Part shown: one piece after another, positions 7,181-15,228 of the stretch | How positions within the stretch are numbered: position 1 is the first letter of the stretch | How the letters are laid out: the number at the start of each line of letters is the position of its first letter | From: Oscillospiraceae bacterium | GTDB lineage: Bacteria > Bacillota > Clostridia > Oscillospirales > CAG-272 | DNA length: 64,000 bases | Direction of reading: 5' to 3' | Assembly: GCA_015064735.1 (NCBI GenBank) | Contig: SVRP01000003.1 | Location: 142,248-206,247 of the forward strand | Position numbers and translations under genes: made by a program | Notes under the pieces: generated by a model | Databases searched by the model: none | Told to the model about the DNA's origin: nothing | The model's input: only the letters and a program-made list of their open reading frames with translations

Positions 7181-7198
7181 AGTGTTTTTATTATATGA

Positions 7199-8356
7199 TT
7201 ATATAACTCTTACTCTCATGATACCGTCAACCGCGGAAAGCTTTGCTACGACTGCATCGGAAACCTCTCCCGCAATATCAAGTATTGTATATGCGTTATC
7301 GCCCTTGGACTTATTGACCATGTTTTCGATGTTAAGTCCGCTCTCGGCAACTGCCGCTGTAATCTGGGAGATCATGTTAGGAATATTTGCGTGGAGAACG
7401 CAGAGACGGGCGTCGCCTTCCTTTCTGGGAGCAGATACGTTCGGGAAGTTTACGCTGTTCTTGATATTACCGTTTGCAAGGTAATCGTCAAGCTCGAGAG
7501 CTGCCATAACCGCGCAGTTATCCTCGGACTCCTCGGTAGATGCGCCAAGGTGAGGAATTGCAACGATTCCGGGAACACCGATTACTTCCTCGGTGGGGAA
7601 ATCGGTTACGTAGGACTTGATCTTACCATCAGCAAGAGCTGCCTTAAGATCAGCCGCGTTAACGAGGTCTGCGCGCGCAAGGTTGATTATCTTTGCGCCG
7701 TCCTTCATCATCGCGATGGTATTTGCGTTGATCATACCCTTTGTATCGGGGGTAGAGGGAACGTGGAGAGTTACGTAGTCAGCTACCTTGAACACGTCGT
7801 CAAAGGTTGCTACCTTCTTTACGTTTCTGTCCATATTCCATGCAGCCTCTACGCTGAGGAATGGGTCGCATCCTACCACGTTCATACCGAGAGCAACCGC
7901 TGCGTTTGCAACAAGTCCTCCGATTGCGCCAAGGCCGATAACACCGAGGGTCTTACCTGCGATCTCGCATCCCGCGAACTGGGACTTACCCTTCTCTACC
8001 GACTTAGCAACGTCGGTTTCAAGAGTAGCTGCCCACTTAATACCTCCAACAACGTCTCTCGATGCAAGCATAAGAGCGCAGATTGCAAGCTCCTTAACTC
8101 CGTTTGCGTTTGCGCCGGGGGTATTGAATACTACGATACCTTCCTTTGCGCAACGGTCAACGGGAATGTTATTTACACCCGCGCCTGCTCTTGCGATTGC
8201 GAGAAGCTCAGGATTGAATTCCATATCGTGCATAGCCGCGGAACGAACCATTATACCTGCGGGAGCCTCGACATCGGTTCCTACGTTATACTCGTTCTTA
8301 TCAAGCTTATTTGTGCCGACTGCGGCAATTTTGTTAAGACAAAGAATATTCTTCAT
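7199..8356 (-). CDS. serA: D-3-phosphoglycerate dehydrogenase
   Basis: 385 aa. First enzyme of serine synthesis, oxidising 3-phosphoglycerate to phosphohydroxypyruvate with NAD. The Rossmann motif is GVIGLGAIGG, catalytic Arg in NLARADLVN, the catalytic Glu region TDFPTEEVIG, and His in IPHLGAST. A C-terminal ACT-type domain (about residues 315-385, starting ARLCVLHANIPNMISQI) implies feedback control by serine or another small ligand. This is the short single-ACT form, as in many Clostridia and Bacteroidetes. It lies about 80 bases downstream of serC with a strong hairpin between them (8391-8416). Confidence 0.93.
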   Translation of the reverse strand: MKNILCLNKIAAVGTNKLDKNEYNVGTDVEAPAGIMVRSAAMHDMEFNPELLAIARAGAGVNNIPVDRCAKEGIVVFNTPGANANGVKELAICALMLASRDVVGGIKWAATLETDVAKSVEKGKSQFAGCEIAGKTLGVIGLGAIGGLVANAAVALGMNVVGCDPFLSVEAAWNMDRNVKKVATFDDVFKVADYVTLHVPSTPDTKGMINANTIAMMKDGAKIINLARADLVNAADLKAALADGKIKSYVTDFPTEEVIGVPGIVAIPHLGASTEESEDNCAVMAALELDDYLANGNIKNSVNFPNVSAPRKEGDARLCVLHANIPNMISQITAAVAESGLNIENMVNKSKGDNAYTILDIAGEVSDAVVAKLSAVDGIMRVRVI

Positions 8357-8390
8357 TTTGTTTTCCTTATTTAACCTTTCGTTTATAGCA

Positions 8391-8416
8391 CAGGGCAGGT
8401 ATTAATCCCTGCCCTG
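8391..8416. other. 9-bp hairpin in the serC-serA intergenic gap
   Basis: CAGGGCAGG (8391-8399) pairs with CCTGCCCTG (8408-8416) over an 8-base loop. On the minus-strand transcript no U run follows, so it is not a classical terminator for serC. It may be a processing or stabiliser hairpin that sets serC versus serA message levels. Confidence 0.55.
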
Positions 8417-8435
8417 CATTTTTTATTTTATTTCG

Positions 8436-9527
8436 TTACGCTTTGGGATTTTCCTCTGCGAACTTCTTCATGAATGCAACGAGTGCTTCAACACCCTCGT
8501 AGGGCATTGCATTGTAGATAGAAGCTCTCATGCCGCCTACGGAGCGGTGTCCCTTAAGATTCTTAAGTCCTACCTTGCCAGCCTCGGACGCAAACTTCTT
8601 ATCGAGGTCAGCATCACCCGTTACGAAGGTAACGTTCATCATAGAACGGCTGTCAGCCTTAACGGGAGCTATATAGTAATCCTGGTTATCAAGATAATCG
8701 TAAAGAAGTGCTGCCTTCTTAACGTTCTTCTCCTTCATAACCTCAAGTCCGCCCATATTAAGTATCCACTCGTAAACGAGCTTAGCCATATAAATGGTGT
8801 AGCAAGGAGGGGTGTTATACATAGAGCCGTTTTCCGCCATAGTCTTCCATTCAAGCATTGTGGGCATCTTGGGGTCAGCGTACTCAAGGAGGTCCTCACG
8901 GACTATTACGAGAGTAAGTCCTGCGGGAGCCATGTTCTTCTGCGCGCCTGCGTAGATAACGCCGAACTTGCTTACGTCAACAGGCTCGGAAATAATGCAG
9001 GAGGACATATCGGCTACGAGAGGAATATCTCCCGTGTCCGGAATGTAACCGTATTTCGTTCCGTAAATAGTGTTATTGAAGCATACGTGAACGTAGGACG
9101 CATCAGGTCTTACCATATCCTTGGTAACGGTGGGAATATGATCGAAGTTATCCTCCTTGGTGGTTGCTATGCACTTAACGTCATAGCCCATCTTCTGCGC
9201 TTCCTTGAATGCTTTTCCGGAGAACTGTCCGGATACCACGTAGTCAGCCTTACCGGTTCTGCCGATGAGGTTAAGGGGTACTGCCGCAAACTGGGTGGAA
9301 GCTCCGCCCTGAAGGAAGAGAACCTTGTAGTTATCGGGAATATTCATCAGCTTGCGGAGCATTGCCTCTGCTTCGTTGATGATTGCTTCATAATCCGGAG
9401 ATCTGTGGGACATCTCCATTACCGACATTCCTGACTCTCCGTAGCAGACCAATTCTGATGCCGCTTTTTCGAGAACGTCTAAAGGAAGCATGGAAGGGCC
9501 CGCCGAGAAATTGTAAACTCTGTTCAT
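8436..9527 (-). CDS. serC: Phosphoserine aminotransferase
   Basis: 363 aa. PLP enzyme that transaminates phosphohydroxypyruvate with glutamate to phosphoserine, the second serine-pathway step. It begins with the family hallmark YNFSAGPSMLP. FLQGGASTQFAAVP binds phosphate, and the PLP lysine is in GVIYAGAQKNMAPAG. The C-terminus carries GHRSVGGMRASIYNAMP. GGAGGTT precedes the ATG, and a consensus promoter lies at 9586-9613. It is cotranscribed with serA; no phosphoserine phosphatase gene is in this cluster. Confidence 0.95.
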   Translation of the reverse strand: MNRVYNFSAGPSMLPLDVLEKAASELVCYGESGMSVMEMSHRSPDYEAIINEAEAMLRKLMNIPDNYKVLFLQGGASTQFAAVPLNLIGRTGKADYVVSGQFSGKAFKEAQKMGYDVKCIATTKEDNFDHIPTVTKDMVRPDASYVHVCFNNTIYGTKYGYIPDTGDIPLVADMSSCIISEPVDVSKFGVIYAGAQKNMAPAGLTLVIVREDLLEYADPKMPTMLEWKTMAENGSMYNTPPCYTIYMAKLVYEWILNMGGLEVMKEKNVKKAALLYDYLDNQDYYIAPVKADSRSMMNVTFVTGDADLDKKFASEAGKVGLKNLKGHRSVGGMRASIYNAMPYEGVEALVAFMKKFAEENPKA

Positions 9528-9585
9528 ATCAATGAACCTCCGTAAAATGATTTTATGTCTTTTGTTAAAGAAAAAACATACTTTT

Positions 9586-9613
9586 ATTATACTTTATTTA
9601 ATGCAAATGTCAA
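9586..9613 (-). promoter_or_regulatory. Promoter of serC-serA
   Basis: The minus strand carries TTGACA (9608-9613), a 16-base spacer and TATAAT (9586-9591), about 60 bases upstream of serC. Confidence 0.8.
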
Positions 9614-9628
9614 GAGGTTTTGTAAAAT

Positions 9629-10261
9629 TTATTCGCTTTTTTCTTTTATTAAAATAAGGTCGTTTGCGTACGGAAGCGACTTTATCCAATCACAGTATGT
9701 ATGCCACTCGGCAAGCTTATGATTTTTTCTTGCATAATACATATTTATGAGGTTTTCGTAATTCATGCTAACAGTTCTCATCTGATTATAGCTTGACGGA
9801 AGAAGCTGTATCATATTATGCCAAGGCTGGCGGTCCTCTTTATTTTCGCAGAATTTTATTCTTTCCCTTTCAAGAAATTCTATAAGAGTATCAAGGGCGC
9901 AAAGCGCGTCTGCGTCAAGCCTGTCGCAAGAAAAGTCCTCTCTGCCGAAGGGCTTTGTATGTATTTTGTGCATGGTACTGCAGGAATTGGCAACCGTTCC
10001 AACCTTATACGTGTCAAATTCCTTCCACCAATAAAGGGGGGCCGTTATATCAACGGAAACAAAAATCTGACGCAAGAATTTTCTGTGGTCGCTTCCCGCT
10101 CTTGCCAGTCTCTTTGCAAGATCAAGGTCGTTTTCTCCAAGAATATAGTTCCCCTCGGAATCAAACTCGCTGTCCATTCTTGACCAGCTGTTCATAGGGT
10201 TACGCGCGCCTCTTATTGCGTTATCGAGATTCATTACCGACGTGCGCTCTATCTTTATCAT
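9629..10261 (-). CDS. Unassigned protein with possible ThyX-like fold
   Basis: 210 aa, no signal peptide or membrane segment. I do not recognise a named family with certainty. By eye the segment ITAPLYWWKEFDTYKVGTVANSCSTMHKI resembles the region around the flavin and substrate motif of flavin-dependent thymidylate synthase (P..W.RHR..S.NE.S.RY). The later LLPSSYNQMRTVSMNYENLINMYYARKNHKLAEW resembles the ThyX helix with LLP..Y......N...L..F...R....AQ.E. The RHR motif itself is replaced by DTY, so classic ThyX activity is doubtful. AAGGAGG precedes the ATG. It lies 12 bases downstream of the Dabb gene on the same strand and is probably cotranscribed with it. Confidence 0.6.
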   Translation of the reverse strand: MIKIERTSVMNLDNAIRGARNPMNSWSRMDSEFDSEGNYILGENDLDLAKRLARAGSDHRKFLRQIFVSVDITAPLYWWKEFDTYKVGTVANSCSTMHKIHTKPFGREDFSCDRLDADALCALDTLIEFLERERIKFCENKEDRQPWHNMIQLLPSSYNQMRTVSMNYENLINMYYARKNHKLAEWHTYCDWIKSLPYANDLILIKEKSE

Positions 10262-10273
10262 TTTCCTTCCTCC

Positions 10274-10576
10274 TTATATCTCGCAGTCGAGAACCACTCT
10301 GCTCTCGATCACACTGCGGACGTATTTTGATACCTTAAGGTGTTCCTCGTGATTTGCGTATATCTTCATTTCCTCTACGCTGTCAAACTCGGTAAGAAGC
10401 ATGAGATCCATAGACATATCGCTTCCGGTTATATCAAAGCCTATTTCCATTCTTTTTATTTCGGGGATTATAGGTACAAGAGCATAAAGATGCTCTCTTA
10501 CCCACTCCATATTTTCAAGCTTGGTCTTACCCTCTGCCTCGTTTTTAAACTTCCACATTACGACATGTCTTATCAT
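10274..10576 (-). CDS. Dabb (stress-responsive alpha/beta-barrel) family protein
   Basis: 100 aa, the full length of a single Dabb domain. It begins MIRHVVMWKFK and carries the conserved MDLMLLTEFDSVEEMKIYANHEEHLKV segment of this ferredoxin-like dimeric fold. Members are small cytoplasmic proteins, some enzymatic and some induced by stress; the exact activity here is not known. It is read from a promoter (10618-10646) that shares a palindromic -35 region with the divergent trpS promoter, and is followed by the possible ThyX-like gene. Confidence 0.85.
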   Translation of the reverse strand: MIRHVVMWKFKNEAEGKTKLENMEWVREHLYALVPIIPEIKRMEIGFDITGSDMSMDLMLLTEFDSVEEMKIYANHEEHLKVSKYVRSVIESRVVLDCEI

Positions 10577-10617
10577 TGTAGCTCTCCTAACGCATAATTT
10601 ATAATTTTATTTATTCC

Positions 10618-10646
10618 ATAATACCATATTTTCATCAAAAAGTCAA
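10618..10646 (-). promoter_or_regulatory. Promoter of the Dabb gene
   Basis: The minus strand carries TTGACT (10641-10646), a 17-base spacer and TATTAT (10618-10623). Its -35 box sits back to back with the trpS -35 box. Confidence 0.75.
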
Positions 10647-10675
10647 TTGACTTTTCTTTATTTTTATGTTATTAT
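10647..10675 (+). promoter_or_regulatory. Promoter of trpS
   Basis: TTGACT (10647-10652), a 17-base spacer and TATTAT (10670-10675). A second TATAAT at 10675-10680 has a 22-base spacer and is less likely. The leader is short, with no room for a T-box. Confidence 0.7.
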
Positions 10676-10716
10676 ATAATATATGCTTATAAAAAGACCT
10701 TGGAGGTATTATATAA

Positions 10717-11715
10717 ATGTTAAACGACCGTCTCGTTTCCTATTCGGGGGTTCAGCCCAGCGGAAATCTTACCATAGGTAACTATCTCGGAGCTATCCGA
10801 AACTTTTCGCTCTATTCAGAAAAGTACAAGACATTTTACTGCGTGGTTGACGAACACGCTATAACCGTACGTCAAAATCCCGCGGAGCTTCGCAGACGCA
10901 CCTATGAGACTCTTGCCCTTTACATGGCTTGCGGTCTTGATCCGGAAAAGAATACTCTTTACGTTCAGTCTCACGTTCACGAGCACGCTGAGCTTGCATG
11001 GATACTCAACTGTTTTACCATGTTCGGCGAGCTTTCGAGAATGACACAGTTCAAGGACAAGAGCGCGCGCCACGCAGACAATATAAACGCAGGTCTCTTT
11101 ACCTACCCCGCTCTTATGGCGGCTGATATTCTTCTTTATCAGACCGACGTAGTACCCGTTGGGGTTGACCAGAAGCAGCACGTTGAGCTCTGCCGCGACA
11201 TTGCGGAGCGATTCAATCAGCTCTACCCCAACACCTTCACCGTTCCCGAGCCTATTATTTCGAGCACGGGAAAGAAGATAATGTCTCTTGCAGATCCTAC
11301 AAAGAAGATGTCAAAGTCTGATGAAAACGTAAACGCTGTTGTTTACATTCTTGACGACAAGGACACTATTATAAGAAAGTTCAAAAGAGCTGTTACAGAT
11401 TCCGACACCTGTGTCCGTTTTGCCGAGGGCAAGGACGGTATCAACAATCTTATGACGGTTTATTCCTGCTTCACCGACAAGACCTTTGATGAAATCGAAA
11501 AGGAATTTGAGGGTCGCGGATACGGTGATTTCAAGCTTGCTGTCGGGGAGGTTTGCGCAGATGCTCTTGCTCCCGTTCAGACTGAATTTGCAAGGCTTCT
11601 CGCTGATAAGGCTTTCCTTGAATCTCAGATGAAGAAGGGCGCTGAGGAAGCCTCCTACTACGCTCGCCGCACACTCGGCAAGGTACAGAAAAAGCTCGGA
11701 TTTGTTAAAATCTGA
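10717..11715 (+). CDS. trpS: Tryptophan-tRNA ligase
   Basis: 332 aa, the normal length for bacterial TrpRS, a class I synthetase. The N-terminal motif is SGVQPSGNLTIGNYLGAIRN (HIGH-class, here TIGN), the tryptophan pocket segment GVDQKQHVELCRDIAERFN follows, and the signature KMSKS is in DPTKKMSKSDEN. It charges tRNA-Trp in the cytoplasm. A GGAGG lies 11-12 bases before the ATG. It is monocistronic: the transketolase genes downstream have their own promoter. Confidence 0.96.
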   Translation: MLNDRLVSYSGVQPSGNLTIGNYLGAIRNFSLYSEKYKTFYCVVDEHAITVRQNPAELRRRTYETLALYMACGLDPEKNTLYVQSHVHEHAELAWILNCFTMFGELSRMTQFKDKSARHADNINAGLFTYPALMAADILLYQTDVVPVGVDQKQHVELCRDIAERFNQLYPNTFTVPEPIISSTGKKIMSLADPTKKMSKSDENVNAVVYILDDKDTIIRKFKRAVTDSDTCVRFAEGKDGINNLMTVYSCFTDKTFDEIEKEFEGRGYGDFKLAVGEVCADALAPVQTEFARLLADKAFLESQMKKGAEEASYYARRTLGKVQKKLGFVKI

Positions 11716-11721
11716 CGACTG

Positions 11722-11750
11722 TTGACTTTTGAACGATATTGTAGTATAAT
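11722..11750 (+). promoter_or_regulatory. Promoter of the transketolase operon
   Basis: TTGACT (11722-11727), a 17-base spacer and TATAAT (11745-11750), immediately after the trpS stop and about 38 bases before the chosen start. Confidence 0.8.
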
Positions 11751-11788
11751 ATATTCGTTAAAAATTTTTGAAAGGTATGGTTTATTTC

Positions 11789-12616
11789 ATGGAACAGGCA
11801 AAGCTTAATCAACTGAAAAAAACCGCCGCTCAGCTCCGTCTCGATATTCTCGAGGGCGTTCATGCGGCAAGCTCCGGACATCCCGGCGGCTCTCTCTCTA
11901 TTGCGGACATTATGACCTATCTCTACTTTGAAGAGATGAACATTAATCCCGCAGACCCCAAATGGAGTGAGCGAGACAGACTCGTTCTCTCAAAGGGACA
12001 CACTGCTCCCGCTCTTTATGCGGCTCTGGCTGAAAAGGGATTCTTCTCCCGCGACGAGATCAAAAATCTCCGTAAGGTTGATTCCTTCCTTCAGGGACAC
12101 CCCGACATGAAGGGTACACCCGGTGTAGATATGTCTACCGGCTCTCTCGGTCTTGGCTTCTCCTCGGCTTGCGGCATGGCTCTTGCGGCAAAGATTGACG
12201 GCAAGGACTACCGTGTTTACTCCATTATCGGAGACGGTGAGAGTGAAGAGGGTCAGATCTGGGAGGCTTGCATGTTTGCGGCTCATTACAAGCTCGACAA
12301 CGTATGCGCTATTTTCGACTGGAACGGTCTCCAGATAGACGGTCCCGTTGCTGAGGTTATGAACCCCACTCCCTTTGATTCCAAGCTTAAGGCTTTCGGC
12401 TTCCACGTTATCTGCATTGACGGTCATGACTTCGAGCAGATTGCCGCTGCTTTTGCTGAAGCAAAGACAGTTAAGGGCAAGCCCACCGCAATTATCGCTA
12501 AGACGGTTAAGGGTAAGGGCGTTTCCTTTATGGAAAATCAGGTAGGCTGGCACGGCTCCGCTCCCAACGACGAGCAGTACGCGACAGCGGTTGCCGAAAT
12601 AAAGGCATCAATGTAA
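11789..12616 (+). CDS. Transketolase, N-terminal (TPP-binding) subunit
   Basis: About 275 aa, the N-terminal half of a split transketolase as found in many Clostridia and archaea. AASSGHPGGSLSIADI is the transketolase N-terminal signature, and the TPP/Mg motif is GDGESEEGQIWEACMFAAHYKLDNVCAIFDWN. It transfers two-carbon units between sugar phosphates in the non-oxidative pentose phosphate pathway together with the next gene's product. Start choice: the frame opens seven codons earlier at a TTG, with another ATG between. ATG 11789 is preferred because GAAAGG lies about 13 bases upstream, while the earlier candidates overlap that site. The 13-base gap to the C-terminal subunit gene contains a GGAGG. 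Confidence 0.9.
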   Translation: MEQAKLNQLKKTAAQLRLDILEGVHAASSGHPGGSLSIADIMTYLYFEEMNINPADPKWSERDRLVLSKGHTAPALYAALAEKGFFSRDEIKNLRKVDSFLQGHPDMKGTPGVDMSTGSLGLGFSSACGMALAAKIDGKDYRVYSIIGDGESEEGQIWEACMFAAHYKLDNVCAIFDWNGLQIDGPVAEVMNPTPFDSKLKAFGFHVICIDGHDFEQIAAAFAEAKTVKGKPTAIIAKTVKGKGVSFMENQVGWHGSAPNDEQYATAVAEIKASM

Positions 12617-12629
12617 GGAGGGTTTTGAA

Positions 12630-13571
12630 ATGGCAGAAAAGATTGCAACAAGAGAAGCTTACGGCAATGCCCTTGCAGAGCTTGCTGAAAAGTATGATTT
12701 CGTAGTTCTTGACGCAGACCTTGCGGCGGCTACAAAAACCGGTGTTTTCAAAAAGAAATACCCCGAAAGATTCTTTGACTGCGGTATTGCCGAGGGCAAT
12801 ATGATGAGCGTAGCGGCAGGTATTGCTACTACCGGTAAGGTCGTTTTCGCCTCCTCCTTCGCTATGTTTGCGGCAGGACGAGCTTACGAGCAGGTAAGAA
12901 ACTCAATAGGTTACCCTCACCTTAACGTAAAGATTGGCGCGACCCACGCAGGTATCACTGTCGGTGAGGACGGCGCTACTCACCAGTGTATCGAGGACTT
13001 CGCTCTTATGAGAGCTATTCCCGGCATGACTGTTATCAATCCCGCTGACGCAGTTGAGGCTAAGGCGGCTGTTGAGGCGGCTATAAATTTCGTAGGTCCC
13101 GTTTACATGAGATTTGGAAGATACGCCGTTCCGGTACTCAACGACAATGCTGACTACAAGTTCGAGATAGGCAAGGGTATTCAGATGAAGGACGGCTCAG
13201 ACGTTACCATTATTGCTACGGGTATGATGGTAGGCATGGCGCTTGAGGCTGCACAGACTCTTGAGGCTAAGGGCATAAGCGTTCGTGTTGTTAACATTCA
13301 TACCTTAAAGCCTATCGACAAGGATATTATCCTTAAGGCAGCCAAGGAGACCGGCGCTATCGTTACCGCTGAGGAACATTCTATTATCGGCGGTCTCGGC
13401 TCTGCGGTTGCAGAGGTCGTAGGCGAGGGCTGTCCCGTTCCCGTTGTACGTCTTGGCGTTAACGACGAGTTCGGTCATTCCGGAAAGGTTCCTCCCCTTC
13501 TTGAGATGTACGGTCTTACTCCCGCTAACATCGTATCAAAGGTTGAGGAAGCTCTTAAGCTTAAGAAGTAA
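12630..13571 (+). CDS. Transketolase, C-terminal (pyrimidine-binding) subunit
   Basis: 313 aa, the second half of the split transketolase. The pyrimidine-binding domain has FDCGIAEGNMMSVAAGIATTGKVVFASSFAMFAAGRAYEQ, including the catalytic Glu that activates TPP and the following HAGITVGEDGATHQ. The C-terminal domain starts near residue 190 with VTIIATGMMVGMALEAAQTL. It must combine with the upstream subunit to be active. It might instead serve 1-deoxyxylulose-type chemistry, but the DXS-specific N-terminal features are absent. A strong terminator follows at 13583-13618. Confidence 0.9.
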   Translation: MAEKIATREAYGNALAELAEKYDFVVLDADLAAATKTGVFKKKYPERFFDCGIAEGNMMSVAAGIATTGKVVFASSFAMFAAGRAYEQVRNSIGYPHLNVKIGATHAGITVGEDGATHQCIEDFALMRAIPGMTVINPADAVEAKAAVEAAINFVGPVYMRFGRYAVPVLNDNADYKFEIGKGIQMKDGSDVTIIATGMMVGMALEAAQTLEAKGISVRVVNIHTLKPIDKDIILKAAKETGAIVTAEEHSIIGGLGSAVAEVVGEGCPVPVVRLGVNDEFGHSGKVPPLLEMYGLTPANIVSKVEEALKLKK

Positions 13572-13582
13572 TAAAGTATATA

Positions 13583-13618
13583 AAAAGAACCGAAGTTCAA
13601 ACGAACTTCGGTTCTTTT
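13583..13618. terminator. Bidirectional terminator after the transketolase operon
   Basis: AAAAGAACCGAAGTTC (13583-13598), loop AAAC, and its exact reverse complement ending TTTT (13603-13618). It serves the plus-strand transketolase genes and the convergent minus-strand run ending at 13626. Confidence 0.9.
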
Positions 13619-13625
13619 GTATGTA

Positions 13626-14489
13626 TTAACCGATATAGGTCATTATTTCGTCTGCGGCATCGGAAAGGTATTTTGCAAACGCGGGACGAACCGATTCGGG
13701 CAGTCTGCCTGCGGCAATTTCGTAATTGAAAAGTCCGTCGAACTCGGCAATTGCAAGACCGTGCATTGCGTCCTTCCAATCTACGCTTCCGCAGAATGGC
13801 GGTACGTGATCGTCATCTATTCCCGTGTTATCGTTTACGTGGATCACCTTTAGTCTTTTTCCTACGTAGGCAAGTCCCTCGGACTGCTTTATTCCGCTTA
13901 TATTCGCGTGCCCAAAATCCCAGCACACTCCGATTCCGAGAGCGTCCGCTACCTCGCAAAGCTCGTCGGGGGTCTGACAGTATCTATGGGAAATTCTTGC
14001 GCCGGAAAAAACTCTCATATTCTCTACCACAACGTTAAGACCCGCTTTATTCGCGTATTCAACATACGGAGAGAGATGATTCATTACAGAATCATATCGC
14101 GCCTTGCGGTCAAATGCTATCAACGGTTCTGTACCCGCATTGGGGTGCATCACGGCATATTCAAGACCGAGAGCGGCTCCTACCTCTATCGCGTTTTTCA
14201 TTTTCTTATCGAAGGCTTTCATATATTCCTCGGTTTTTTCTCCGCCTCCGCCTATAAAAGGAAGGTGCCCTATTTCAAATTTCAATCCGATTTCTTCCTG
14301 CGCTTTGAGTATCTGCTCTGTCTGCACCTTCCATCCGTCCCCGGAAATATCAAACAGACCGATGGGACAGTCGGAAGCATCGAAGCCCGAATTCTTTAAA
14401 AATTCAAGTCCCGCCTTTATATACTCTACCGTATTTTCGCGTGAGTGGGAATGGAGATTGAGCGTTGAGCTTTTTCTTAACTGTTTCAT
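13626..14489 (-). CDS. Sugar phosphate isomerase/epimerase-type TIM-barrel protein
   Basis: 287 aa, AP-endonuclease-2 / xylose-isomerase-like fold. Typical barrel-strand ends are seen: NLHSHSRE, YAVMHPNAG, VVVENMR (metal Glu), CWDFGHANISG (Asp/His) and KVIHVNDNTGIDDDHVPPFCGSVDW, followed by a Glu in FNYEIAAG. A divalent-metal isomerase or epimerase of sugars or inositol is likely, with unknown substrate. ATG 14489 is preferred (AAGAGGG upstream); the frame continues 55 codons upstream but into the glycosyltransferase gene. It is the last gene of a six-gene minus-strand run. Confidence 0.85.
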   Translation of the reverse strand: MKQLRKSSTLNLHSHSRENTVEYIKAGLEFLKNSGFDASDCPIGLFDISGDGWKVQTEQILKAQEEIGLKFEIGHLPFIGGGGEKTEEYMKAFDKKMKNAIEVGAALGLEYAVMHPNAGTEPLIAFDRKARYDSVMNHLSPYVEYANKAGLNVVVENMRVFSGARISHRYCQTPDELCEVADALGIGVCWDFGHANISGIKQSEGLAYVGKRLKVIHVNDNTGIDDDHVPPFCGSVDWKDAMHGLAIAEFDGLFNYEIAAGRLPESVRPAFAKYLSDAADEIMTYIG

Positions 14490-14503
14490 TATACCCTCTT
14501 TTC

Positions 14504-15226
14504 TTATTTTGAAGCCTTTTTTACGTTTTTCTTGATTCTTCTCAGATCCCTTAACATTCTGAAGGAATCCTTGAATACGTTTACCTTGGATTCTCTGTGA
14601 TTGATTATCTTCACGGGGATTTCTTTTATGGCATATCCAAGCTTTTCTGCCCAAAGAATGACCTCAAAGTCAAAGGCAAATCGATCGACCTCACATCTTG
14701 AAAATATGTCGTGAGCTGCATCGCCTCTGAAGGCTTTACAACCGCACTGGGAATCCGACAGCTTAAATCCTCCCATATGGCATAGCACCCATATATAAGT
14801 CTTTGACGCTATTCTCCTAATATAGGTATATTCCTTATACCCATCTCCGTCAAGATTTCTTGAGCCTATCATGAGGTGTATATCCTCATTTTTGGAATTT
14901 TCAATATAGAAGTCGTAAAATTTCTTTATAACGTCGGTTCCGTAAGCAAGGTCCGCGTCGGTGAACATTATTATTTCTCCGTCCGCTTTCATTACACCGT
15001 ATCTTACGGCGTACCCTTTTCCTCTGTTCTCGGCATACCCCTCCACACGCACGTTCGGTAGTTCCAAGTCGCGAACAATATCTCCGCATCCGTCGGAGGA
15101 GCCGTCATCACAAAAAATTATTTCGTATTCTTCGAAGGTACTTTCCATATATTCCGAAAGCACTTTAGCCGCATCCGCGATTATCGCGCTTTCATTATAC
15201 ATGGGTATTATAAGGGAAATCTTCAT
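14504..15226 (-). CDS. Family 2 glycosyltransferase, dolichyl-phosphate-mannose-synthase-like
   Basis: 240 aa. GT-A fold: SLIIPMYNES, IIFCDDGSSDG, the donor-metal DXD in MFTDADLAYG, and the GSRNLDGDGYKEYTYIRRIASKTYIW acceptor segment typical of DPM1/Alg5-like enzymes that load a sugar on polyprenyl phosphate. QCGCKAFRGDAA is also typical. There are no C-terminal membrane helices, as for the soluble DPM1 type. It probably provides a lipid-linked sugar for a cell-envelope glycan. The start lies 3 bases after the rlmA stop. The C-terminus is very basic (RIKKNVKKASK). Confidence 0.88.
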   Translation of the reverse strand: MKISLIIPMYNESAIIADAAKVLSEYMESTFEEYEIIFCDDGSSDGCGDIVRDLELPNVRVEGYAENRGKGYAVRYGVMKADGEIIMFTDADLAYGTDVIKKFYDFYIENSKNEDIHLMIGSRNLDGDGYKEYTYIRRIASKTYIWVLCHMGGFKLSDSQCGCKAFRGDAAHDIFSRCEVDRFAFDFEVILWAEKLGYAIKEIPVKIINHRESKVNVFKDSFRMLRDLRRIKKNVKKASK

Positions 15227-15228
15227 TT

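Noticed and set aside
7391..8374. Long plus-strand frame opposite serA (and a similar one opposite serC)
   Set aside because: It is the complement of strongly biased codons in serA/serC; translation has no protein-like pattern and no ribosome site.
10653..10716. T-box leader for trpS
   Set aside because: The leader is only about 35-40 bases from the promoter, too short for a T-box, and no conserved T-box sequence is visible.
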